Shown here: piece after piece, positions 1 to 4,653 of the stretch
Layout of the letters: each line of letters opens with the position of its first letter
Numbering within the stretch: the first letter of the stretch is position 1
Origin: Chthoniobacterales bacterium
GTDB lineage: Bacteria; Verrucomicrobiota; Verrucomicrobiia; Chthoniobacterales; UBA10450
Length of the DNA stretch: 5,304 bases
Direction of reading: 5' to 3'
Assembly: GCA_025980625.1 (NCBI GenBank)
Contig: JAICXG010000195.1
Coordinates: forward strand, 1-5,304
Notes under the pieces: model-generated
What the model was told of the DNA's origin: nothing
What the model saw: the letters and a program-made list of their open reading frames with translations, nothing else
Databases searched by the model: none
Position numbers and translations under genes: made by a program

Positions 1-152
1 GCGAAGTTGTCGCTTCCGAAAAAATCAGTCGTAACGATCCCGCCGGCGCCGAACGTGGGATCCAAATCACCTGGAGCAGCAATCAAACCGGTGACAAAGA
101 CAGTTGCGCCCAATAGCAGAAGCCATCCGACTTTGATCGCAATTGTCTTCAT
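1..152 (-). CDS. Delta-60-repeat secreted protein, N-terminal fragment
   Basis: The first 50 codons of a gene that runs off the left edge of the window. The start is ATG at 150-152, with GGAG five bases upstream (158-161). Residues 1-26 form a signal peptide: two lysines near the N-terminus, a hydrophobic core rich in Leu, Val and Gly, and a small-residue end (LIAAP) suited to signal peptidase I. The mature part begins GDLDPTFGAGGIVTTDFFGS, the consensus of the delta-60 repeat (TIGR02608 type; LDPTFG-x-GG-x-V-x-TDF). Proteins of this family are usually long, made of many tandem repeats of about 55-60 residues, and are exported. Their function is not established; adhesion or surface display is only an inference. 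The gene is read in the same direction as the pilT pair upstream, but two hairpins and almost 200 bases separate them, so it is probably its own unit. Confidence 0.85.
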   Translation of the reverse strand, partial: MKTIAIKVGWLLLLGATVFVTGLIAAPGDLDPTFGAGGIVTTDFFGSDNF

Positions 153-243
153 ACTTTCTCCGTTTGAGGGACTCGAACACTGTTATTGACGCCCGCGTGA
201 AAGTCTTTTCATAACCGTGCTATCCCAGCCTCGAGCCAAGCGC

Positions 244-268
244 AAACACAAAACTGCTGAAGCAGTTT
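244..268 (-). terminator. Probable terminator after the pilT pair
   Basis: The palindrome AAACTGCTGAAGCAGTTT (251-268) is perfect: a 7-bp stem (8 if the innermost pair forms) with a TTCA loop on the minus strand. Read on the minus strand the 3' arm runs into TTTTGTGTTT, a broken U-rich tract, as in an intrinsic terminator. It lies about 80 bases past the stop of the second pilT-like gene and before the start of the delta-60 gene, which suits termination of the pilT transcript. The stem is only moderately GC-rich and the U tract is interrupted, so it may be weak, or it may instead be an operator for the delta-60 gene. Confidence 0.5.
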
Positions 269-302
269 GTCGCCAAGACCGATTCCTCGGATAAGATCGC
301 CG

Positions 303-321
303 ATCGGTTGAAATAACCGAT
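303..321. repeat. Perfect 7-bp inverted repeat downstream of pilT
   Basis: ATCGGTT (303-309) and AACCGAT (315-321) pair perfectly around a 5-base loop. The repeat lies 27 bases beyond the stop of the upstream pilT-like gene. No T tract follows on either strand, so it is not an intrinsic terminator by itself. It could protect the 3' end of the pilT mRNA or bind a protein. The observation is direct; the role is unknown. Confidence 0.4.
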
Positions 322-348
322 GTGCTAAGTCAGCGCGCTCGGTGACTG

Positions 349-1500
349 TCACCGCCTGCGTGCTCTGGGTTTGACAAAGTCGCCCGGCGGACGCTGCTCG
401 TCCTCCGGCGCCGCGCCGGCGGAGTAGGCGAGAGCGGCTTCTTCGGCGGGAAGAAACTTCTTGAACAGGTTTTTGTCGATCGCCTTCATAAACGCCTCGT
501 GCGCCGAGATAAGTCCGCGCTGAAGCAAAGCCCAGATCGCATCGTCCATGAACTGCATGCCCTGACCTTTCCCACTCACAATTACGTCCTGCAGCTTCTG
601 GGTTGCGCCTTCTCGAATGATAGATGAAACCGCCGGGCTCGAAATCAGGATCTCATTAACTGCCAGACGACCATTTCCATCCGCCCTCTTCAGGAGTAAC
701 TGAGCGAGAACGCCGCGAAGAGAGTTAGCCAGCATCGTGCGCGCCTGCGGCTGCTTGTCCGCCGGGAACACATCGATCATTCGATCGATGGTCTTACGTG
801 AGTTGTTGGTGTGGAGCGTTCCAAAGACCAGCAGCCCTGTCTCAGCCGCGGTCAGGGCGAGCGAGATGGTTTCCAAGTCACGCATTTCGCCGACGAGAAC
901 GATGTCACAATCTTCGCGCAGCGCGGCCTTCAGTCCGACTGGGAAAGTCGGGGAATGTTCGGGCACCTCGCGCTGCGTGATGATGCTGCGCTTGTTCGTG
1001 TGCACAAACTCAATCGGCTCCTCAATCGTGACGATGTGCCGCGCGTAGCTCTTGTTAATGTAGTCAATGAGCGCAGCCAGTGTGGTTGACTTACCCGAGC
1101 CGGTCGGGCCAGTGACAAGGACGAGGCCGCCACGCAAGTCTCCAAGCTGCTTTGCAACTGGGGGAATCCCCAGCTCATCGAGGGTTGCGATGCGTGTCGG
1201 GATAAGTCGAAAGACAGCCCCGTAGCCGTTTGTCTGTTTGAGCAGGTTACAACGGAATCGCGAGCTGGCATTCATCTCATAGGCAAAATCCAGGTCACCG
1301 CGCTCCTCGAAAATGGCCCAGCCCTTGGGCCCACAGATCTCACTGAGCATCATCGCAGCTTCTTTGCGCGTGACCGGTTCCTGGCGAATGGGAGTGATGT
1401 CGCCATACTTACGGATCTTCGGTGGCTGACCTTCGCCGATATGAAGATCGGAAGCACCCTCATTGACGACAGTTTCGAAAAACTTATCGATGTAAGCCAT
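349..1500 (-). CDS. PilT/PilU-type type IV pilus retraction ATPase (second gene of pair)
   Basis: A 383-residue hexameric secretion ATPase of the PilT family, which powers type IV pilus retraction (twitching motility, DNA uptake) from the cytoplasmic face of the inner membrane. Visible landmarks are the N-terminal ASDLHIG motif (16-22), Walker A GPTGSGKST (131-139), Asp box IVTIEEPIE (156-164), Walker B IVLVGE with its catalytic Glu (200-205), His box GTLHT (227-231), and an IREG segment (295-298) where PilT has AIRNLIRE. Length is near PilU (about 380) and longer than classic PilT (about 345). The extra C-terminus (351-383) is Ala/Pro/Glu-rich and ends in RARRR. The ATG at 1498-1500 overlaps the stop of the upstream pilT paralog in TAATG, so translation is probably coupled; AGGAAG lies about 12 bases upstream. 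Small departures from consensus are REDCD for REDPD and ETGLL for ETGHL. Whether it acts as PilT or PilU cannot be decided from sequence alone, so no symbol is given. Confidence 0.93.
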   Translation of the reverse strand: MAYIDKFFETVVNEGASDLHIGEGQPPKIRKYGDITPIRQEPVTRKEAAMMLSEICGPKGWAIFEERGDLDFAYEMNASSRFRCNLLKQTNGYGAVFRLIPTRIATLDELGIPPVAKQLGDLRGGLVLVTGPTGSGKSTTLAALIDYINKSYARHIVTIEEPIEFVHTNKRSIITQREVPEHSPTFPVGLKAALREDCDIVLVGEMRDLETISLALTAAETGLLVFGTLHTNNSRKTIDRMIDVFPADKQPQARTMLANSLRGVLAQLLLKRADGNGRLAVNEILISSPAVSSIIREGATQKLQDVIVSGKGQGMQFMDDAIWALLQRGLISAHEAFMKAIDKNLFKKFLPAEEAALAYSAGAAPEDEQRPPGDFVKPRARRR

Positions 1501-2621
1501 TATTGGGCGATTGCTTCCTGGCCCACGTGTTGGCGGAGCAGGTTCTTCTGTTCAGCACGGCCGATCGCTTCTTCCGCAGTAATCAGACCCTGGTCGTAAA
1601 ACTGTTTGAGTGAGTCATCCATCAGGCGCATTCCCTGCTTGCGACCAGTCTGGATAATGCCCGGGAGCATGAAAGTGCGAGACTCGCGGATGACATTGGC
1701 GACTGCCGGAGTGTTGGTCAGGATCTCGAGCGCGAGGACCCGGCCTTTACCATCGCTGCGCGGAACAAGCTGCTGGCTGATAACTCCGCGGAGTGACTCA
1801 CTCACCATGACTCGAATCTGATCCTGTTGATCAACCGGAAAGACATCGAGAAGGCGGTCGAGGGTGCGGGAGGCATTACTGGTGTGCAAAGTGCCAAGAA
1901 CAAGGTGACCAGTTTCCGAAGCAGTAATAGCGAGCGAAATCGTCTCGAGGTCGCGCATTTCACCAACCATGATTACGTCCGGGTCTTCGCGGAGCGCGCC
2001 ACGCAGCGCCGCCTCGAAGGAGCGGGTGTGAGTATGCACCTCGCGCTGGGTGATATGACAGCCTTTCGCGTCAAAGACATACTCGATCGGGTCTTCGAGT
2101 GTGATGATGTGCTCTTGTCGCTCCAGGTTTACCTGCTCGATGAGCGCTGCGAGAGTAGTCGACTTGCCGCTCCCGACCGGGCCGGTGACAAGGACAAGGC
2201 CGTTATGAAAACGGGTCAGCAGCTTGAGACTCTTGGGCAGGCCAAGCTCGTCCATCGTTCGCACCCGGGTGTTGATGATGCGGAAAACAATGTCGGTCCC
2301 GAGCCGTTGCCTAACGACACTGGTGCGAAAGCGGCCGCCGCGGTTCGCGTAGGCAAAGTCGATATCGCCCCGGTCCGCGAGTTGCGCCTGCTGTGCGTCA
2401 CTCAGGAAACCGGCGGCGAGGGCTGCGGTTTCTTGCGCAGTAAGTCGCGGCGCATCGGGCCAGATCGGCTGGAGGTTGCCGTAAAGACGCCAGAGCGGCG
2501 GCGCGTTGACCCCGAGGTGAATATCGGATGCACCGGCTTGCTGGCCGACGGCAAGGTATTGGTCAACGTGCGGCGCGGTGCGCGCGGGGAGGGCGGCGGC
2601 GGTCGTTCGATTGGCAGGCAT
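1500..2621 (-). CDS. PilT-type type IV pilus retraction ATPase (first gene of pair)
   Basis: A 373-residue PilT-family ATPase and paralog of the gene that follows it. Residues 1-20 are an extra Ala/Thr/Pro-rich leader. The family N-terminal domain starts at GASDIHLG (30-37). Walker A reads GPVGSGKST (147-155), with Val where most PilT proteins have Thr. The Asp box IITLEDPIE (172-180), Walker B VIMVGE (216-221) followed by MRDLETI, and the His box GTLHT (243-247) are all intact, so it should be catalytically competent. IRES (311-314) replaces the PilT IREG signature. The start at 2621 has GAGG about ten bases upstream, a modest ribosome binding site. It opens a two-gene operon, and no convincing -35/-10 pair was found in the 95 bases before it, though an AT-rich patch (about 2661-2680) is present. 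No pilB, pilC or pilin genes are in the window. Confidence 0.93.
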   Translation of the reverse strand: MPANRTTAAALPARTAPHVDQYLAVGQQAGASDIHLGVNAPPLWRLYGNLQPIWPDAPRLTAQETAALAAGFLSDAQQAQLADRGDIDFAYANRGGRFRTSVVRQRLGTDIVFRIINTRVRTMDELGLPKSLKLLTRFHNGLVLVTGPVGSGKSTTLAALIEQVNLERQEHIITLEDPIEYVFDAKGCHITQREVHTHTRSFEAALRGALREDPDVIMVGEMRDLETISLAITASETGHLVLGTLHTSNASRTLDRLLDVFPVDQQDQIRVMVSESLRGVISQQLVPRSDGKGRVLALEILTNTPAVANVIRESRTFMLPGIIQTGRKQGMRLMDDSLKQFYDQGLITAEEAIGRAEQKNLLRQHVGQEAIAQ

Positions 2622-2716
2622 GCGAAGGCGGCCTCAGAGGATAGGCAACCGCTTTCCTGGCGTAAATTGAAATTACAGTGAGCCGTCAGGCAACGGCCGG
2701 AAGCTGCAAGTCGCGC

Positions 2717-2752
2717 AATTCGCTTCGCTCCGCTCGAAGCGAATTATTTTTT
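2717..2752. terminator. Hairpin between the yqj-like cluster and the pilT pair
   Basis: AATTCGCTTCG (2717-2727) and CGAAGCGAATT (2735-2745) form a perfect 11-bp stem around a 7-base loop. It abuts, and overlaps by two bases, the stop codon of the YqjK-like gene (2744-2746), a natural place to end that transcript. The T6 run (2747-2752) is, however, on the plus-strand 3' side; on the minus strand the stem is preceded by A6 and followed by GCGCGAC. By the usual rule the classic intrinsic terminator therefore faces rightward, against antisense transcription from the pilT region, while leftward it may act as a weaker, U-poor terminator or a 3'-end stabiliser. Confidence 0.6.
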
Positions 2753-3112
2753 CGCGCCCTTTTTTGCAAAATGTGCGGCGACCATCGGCTGCACAACAGT
2801 CATCCCGAGCTTGACCAAGCCTAACAATGCGCCTGACTCGAGCAACTTTTTATCCCGCCGGCGTACCGGTTTGCCCGAGGCGTTGACGTACACCTTCTTC
2901 GTGCGTGCGCGCATCAGCGCAAGCAGCAGACCGAGGGCGAGGGCCGCGCCAATCCAAACGACCGGGTTGTGTTGAAAGGTCCGCCTTAGCTTGCGCGGGA
3001 AATCCAGCTCGTAGCGCATGCCGGCGAGGTCACGCGCGACCTTCTCGCGGGAAAGCTCGATTTGCTCCCGCACTTTTACCGTGTTGTGCTGTGATCGAGA
3101 TTTTTCAGCCAT
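2744..3112 (-). CDS. Small membrane protein, YqjK/DUF3618-like
   Basis: A 122-residue protein. I choose the ATG at 3110-3112, not the longer frame opening at 3244, because AGAGGA sits six bases upstream and the protein then begins MAEKSRSQHN, with a plausible family N-terminus. Residues 11-47 are a charged helical segment (VREQIELSREKVARDLAGM) resembling the DUF3618/YqjK pattern of a short amphipathic helix. One membrane span follows (about 50-67), then a basic stretch (ARTKKVYVNASGKPVRRRDKK), a second weakly hydrophobic helix (93-113) and a Lys-rich end. The gene overlaps the YqjE-like gene by 37 bases, indicating translational coupling. In E. coli the corresponding order is yqjD-yqjE-yqjK. 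Function is unknown; assignment rests on position and general layout more than on a diagnostic motif, so the name is tentative. Confidence 0.75.
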   Translation of the reverse strand: MAEKSRSQHNTVKVREQIELSREKVARDLAGMRYELDFPRKLRRTFQHNPVVWIGAALALGLLLALMRARTKKVYVNASGKPVRRRDKKLLESGALLGLVKLGMTVVQPMVAAHFAKKGAKK

Positions 3113-3498
3113 TGCGAGTCCTCTTGCAAAACGCTTCGGGTGTCGTGGAAGAATGGGCCTTTGAGCTGCGCGCGCGCCAGAATCACGCAGAAGAGCGCCG
3201 CGACGAGATGAAGCAGGGCCGCGGCCAGTGCGGTCCAGATCCACCAGATGCCGAGGAGATGGGCGATGCCGATGACCGCAAAGACGAGAAGGAAAACGTA
3301 GCCGAAGAGCGAAAGCACTGCCGCTACGATTGCGCCCGCGATCGCGATCACGAGACGGCCGATCGCGGCCTTTGAGTCCCGGGCCGCCAGTTCGAAGCGG
3401 CTCTGGAAAAACTGCGCGAGCGACCCGACAAAGGCCAGCAGGTTCTCACGCAATCCGCTATAGCCGGCAGGATTGCGAGACGGCGTCAGGCGGGCCAT
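3076..3498 (-). CDS. YqjE-like phage-holin-superfamily membrane protein
   Basis: A 140-residue inner-membrane protein. Residues 17-47 form an amphipathic segment. Two long hydrophobic spans follow (about 48-77 and 86-109) joined by a short HLLGIWWIW turn. The C-terminus carries the family signature: a basic residue after the second span, then a short linker, T, and an acidic/Lys stretch (FHDTRSVLQEDSQWLK, 117-132), matching the YqjE pattern of a terminal T-x-x-L-x-x-D-x-x-x-L. This places it in the YqjE / putative holin-X group (PF07332-like), where no lytic activity is established despite the name. GGGGAAG lies seven bases before the ATG. The start is 13 bases after the stop of the YqjD-like gene and the end overlaps the YqjK-like gene, so all three are probably one unit. 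In enterobacteria this unit is stationary-phase induced. Confidence 0.85.
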   Translation of the reverse strand: MARLTPSRNPAGYSGLRENLLAFVGSLAQFFQSRFELAARDSKAAIGRLVIAIAGAIVAAVLSLFGYVFLLVFAVIGIAHLLGIWWIWTALAAALLHLVAALFCVILARAQLKGPFFHDTRSVLQEDSQWLKNLDHSTTR

Positions 3499-3511
3499 TC
3501 GGCAGCTTCCC

Positions 3512-3832
3512 CTAACGACGGAAAATTAACCCGAGCACGAACCCGACGCCGAGCGCGGTGCAGATCGCCTTGGTCGGGTTATCGCGAACATATTGCTCCG
3601 CATCGTCCTGAAAACTGCGGACGCGATCGCTCGCATCCTGCCAAACTTCCTCCGCCCTGCCGCGGTATTCTTCCGCCACCGCGCCCGCCGCGGAGCGCAA
3701 CTGGTCTGCCGCGCGCCGCGCTTCGTCCACCGCCCGGCCCGTCTGTCCGCCGCTGCTCTGTGCATTTTCCTCGCTCTGCGGCGGAACCGCCGAGCCACCA
3801 GCACCCGATGTCGTTTGGTTTTCGTCAGCCAT
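3512..3832 (-). CDS. YqjD/ElaB-like (DUF883) tail-anchored protein
   Basis: A 106-residue protein starting MADENQTTSG. I prefer this ATG (3830-3832) because a perfect AAGGAGG lies eight bases upstream, although the frame stays open for 46 more codons to an ATG at 3970. Residues 1-33 are polar and disordered (Ser, Gly, Gln). Residues 34-84 are a long amphipathic helix with Ala and charged heptads (VDEARRAADQLRSAAGAVAE). The end is the DUF883 hallmark: RDNPTKAICTALGVGFVLGL then IFRR, a single C-terminal membrane span (about 88-104) after a conserved D-N-P motif. E. coli YqjD and ElaB use this tail to sit in the inner membrane, and YqjD binds ribosomes there in stationary phase; I infer a similar role here. 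Its position directly after infA adds a translation-linked context. Confidence 0.88.
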   Translation of the reverse strand: MADENQTTSGAGGSAVPPQSEENAQSSGGQTGRAVDEARRAADQLRSAAGAVAEEYRGRAEEVWQDASDRVRSFQDDAEQYVRDNPTKAICTALGVGFVLGLIFRR

Positions 3833-3970
3833 AATCTTTTCCTCCTTCAAATCTGTTTTTTTTGCGGAGCCACTCGCGGCCGCTTTCGATGAAGACTTCT
3901 TCACATGAGAAACGGAACTGCCCGAAAGCTTGCGCTTACGATTTTTCCGCACCGGCTTCTGCGAAGCCAT
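3833..3970 (-). other. Open 46-codon basic extension upstream of YqjD-like start
   Basis: Between the infA stop and the YqjD-like start the same frame stays open for 46 codons, beginning with ATG at 3968-3970, only six bases after infA TAA. The encoded segment is strongly basic (MASQKPVRKNRKRKLSGSSV, then Lys/Ser/Ala-rich, ending LKEEKI). No good Shine-Dalgarno precedes its ATG, so translation would depend on coupling to infA termination. A run of eight A on the coding strand (3856-3863) lies within it. One A fewer would stop the frame 40 residues in, before the YqjD ribosome binding site; one A more would end it overlapping the YqjD ATG. It is therefore either a long YqjD isoform, a separate small basic protein, or simply leader. 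Confidence 0.5.
3841..3847 (-). promoter_or_regulatory. Consensus ribosome binding site of the YqjD-like gene
   Basis: CCTCCTT on the plus strand, AAGGAGG on the coding strand, eight bases before the ATG at 3832. It is the strongest Shine-Dalgarno in the window and decides the YqjD start. In the longer frame the same bases encode Lys-Glu within LKEEKI, so the site sits inside a possible coding segment. Confidence 0.85.
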
Positions 3971-3976
3971 CGCCGT

Positions 3977-4195
3977 TTACTTTTCGCGAAAGATGATCCG
4001 CGCCTTGGTCAAATCGTAGGGCGAGAGCTCGACCTCGACTTTGTCGCCCGGGACGATGCGGATGAAATGTTTGCGCATTTTGCCCGAGATATGGGCGAGG
4101 ACGTTGCGCTGGCCGGCGAGATCGACGCGGAACATCGTGCCCGGCAACACCTGGGTCACTGTCCCTTCGGTGACGATCTGCTGCTCTTTCGCCAT
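3977..4195 (-). CDS. infA: Translation initiation factor IF-1
   Basis: A full-length 72-residue IF-1, the usual size. It binds the 30S A site during initiation, together with IF-2 and IF-3. The sequence is canonical: MAKEQQIVTEGTVTQVLPGT at the N-terminus, then FRVDLAGQRNVLAHISGKMR (22-41), the HFIRIVPGDKVEVELSPYDL stretch (43-62), and a terminal ARIIFREK (65-72). This is the single OB-fold S1-like domain. Instead of sitting in the ribosomal-protein operon or next to clpA, infA here heads a cluster of YqjD/E/K-type genes, and the frame after it begins six bases past its stop. No Shine-Dalgarno lies just before the ATG, and a strong -10 box lies so close that the message is probably leaderless (see the promoter). 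An essential gene with no sign of damage. Confidence 0.98.
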   Translation of the reverse strand: MAKEQQIVTEGTVTQVLPGTMFRVDLAGQRNVLAHISGKMRKHFIRIVPGDKVEVELSPYDLTKARIIFREK

Positions 4196-4201
4196 GTGGC
4201 A

Positions 4202-4229
4202 ATTATAATGCCTAACGGCGGTTGCTCAA
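4202..4229 (-). promoter_or_regulatory. Probable infA promoter giving a leaderless transcript
   Basis: On the minus strand, TTGAGC (4224-4229) is followed after 16 bases by a perfect TATAAT (4202-4207). The -10 ends only six bases before the A of the infA ATG (4195), so a start site about seven bases beyond the -10 falls at 4195-4196, on or one base before the ATG. Consistent with this, no Shine-Dalgarno-like sequence lies in the short region before the ATG. The -35 matches four of six consensus bases. Confidence 0.6.
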
Positions 4230-4262
4230 GTCACTGTCGGGGATTTTCGGAATGGCTCGACA

Positions 4263-4319
4263 GAGCGACCGGGCCGCGAAAGCGGGCCCCGGCTCCGCCT
4301 GCGTCACAGGTGACGGCGG
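4263..4319. repeat. Two adjacent GC-rich hairpins
   Basis: First hairpin: GAG (4263-4265) and CCGGGCCGC (4269-4277), a GAAA tetraloop (4278-4281), then GCGGGCCCCGG and CTC (4282-4295), pairing with two single-base bulges. Second hairpin: CCGCC (4295-4299) and GTCAC (4303-4307) pair with GTGAC (4310-4314) and GGCGG (4315-4319) with one 3-base bulge. The two share a base at 4295. The GNRA loop is what RNA often uses. No T tract follows on either strand, so they are not simple terminators. A structured RNA or a REP-like element is possible; neither is shown. Confidence 0.45.
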
Positions 4320-4365
4320 TTGTCAGCGTTTCAGAATCGTAGCCATGCAACCATCGCTCAGTCTA

Positions 4366-4397
4366 CCGGCGGGTGCGATCCCGATTGGGTCCGCCGG
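4366..4397. repeat. Perfect 7-bp GC-only inverted repeat
   Basis: CCGGCGG (4366-4372) pairs perfectly with CCGCCGG (4391-4397) across an 18-base loop; two G-U pairs could extend it inward (4373-4390 and 4374-4389). Every stem base is G or C. It sits about 160 bases upstream of infA and about 255 before the protease gene, with no coding frame of note. Its purpose is unknown. Confidence 0.4.
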
Positions 4398-4435
4398 AGA
4401 TTTCGAGCCGAGTCCACCCGGCAGTTATCTCATAA

Positions 4436-4456
4436 AGGGCAGGTGGCCCTCACCTG
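4436..4456. repeat. Mutually exclusive short hairpins
   Basis: Two stems share bases. AGGGC (4436-4440) pairs with GCCCT (4446-4450) around AGGTG, and CAGGTG (4440-4445) pairs with CACCTG (4451-4456) around GCCCT. Only one can form at a time, as in attenuators and riboswitch-like switches. The loops are five bases. There is no T tract downstream, so any switching role is unproven, and overlapping palindromes of this size also occur by chance in GC-rich DNA. Confidence 0.3.
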
Positions 4457-4583
4457 GCGCTTCGCGTCCTCCTCTCCCTCACCGAGACGACCAAGGTAAG
4501 GGGCTAAGGCACATTCGCCTATACGCCTCCAAGGCAAACGCGCAGCGAAAAGATAAGACTTTTGTGCTGTAACATATCAGTGG

Positions 4584-4611
4584 TTGGCGCATGAGTGAGT
4601 TCCACTAAGAT
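4584..4611 (+). promoter_or_regulatory. Candidate promoter of the M48 protease gene
   Basis: TTGGCG (4584-4589) and TAAGAT (4606-4611) are separated by 16 bases; each matches four of six consensus bases. The predicted start would give a leader of about 36 bases before the ATG at 4654. This is the best match I saw upstream of the gene, but it is weak. Confidence 0.25.
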
Positions 4612-4653
4612 CTCTGTCTACTTTAGCCCTTTCACTTTCCACTCTTCCGCCTT

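Larger units (their letters stand above)
4196..4653. other. Intergenic region between infA and the M48 protease gene
   Basis: About 460 bases between two divergently read genes. The left edge holds the infA promoter. The middle contains several inverted repeats, listed separately. The open frames present have no ribosome binding site or recognisable product, and I found no tRNA-like fold, tandem repeat array or transposon. From about 4500 to 4650 the region becomes more AT-rich and should hold the promoter of the protease gene. The size and structure would allow a small RNA, but nothing matches one I recognise. Confidence 0.6.

Noticed and set aside
2661..2680. AT-rich, nearly palindromic patch upstream of the pilT pair as a promoter or operator
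   Set aside because: The palindrome is imperfect and no -35/-10 pair with good matches and spacing could be fitted.
1827..2681. Long plus-strand open frame (284 codons) antisense to the first pilT-like gene
   Set aside because: It lies almost fully opposite a clearly recognisable PilT gene, has no family features, and long antisense frames are common in GC-rich codon use.
2744..3244. Longer YqjK-like reading with 44 extra N-terminal residues
   Set aside because: The extra part is Arg/Pro/Gly-rich and overlaps the coding part of the YqjE-like gene deeply; AGAGGA before 3112 supports the shorter start.
3905..4342. Plus-strand frame of 145 codons opposite infA
   Set aside because: A shadow of infA and its upstream region; infA itself is unmistakable.
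4323..4346. Minus-strand mini-frame MATILKR* followed by hairpins, like an attenuator leader peptide
   Set aside because: No Shine-Dalgarno, no enrichment for a regulatory amino acid, and the infA promoter lies downstream of it.
4361..4430. tRNA-like stretch with a GATTTCGAGCC element
   Set aside because: Arms, anticodon loop and acceptor stem do not close; the match is only to a T-loop-like motif.
4447..4483. CCCTCACC repeated at 4447-4454 and 4476-4483
   Set aside because: An 8-base GC-rich direct repeat of two copies is too short to call a repeat family from one window.
4222..4572. Plus-strand frame of 116 codons in the infA-protease gap, with a TTG start
   Set aside because: No ribosome binding site, low-complexity Pro/Ser/Arg composition without a domain, and it runs through the inverted repeats.
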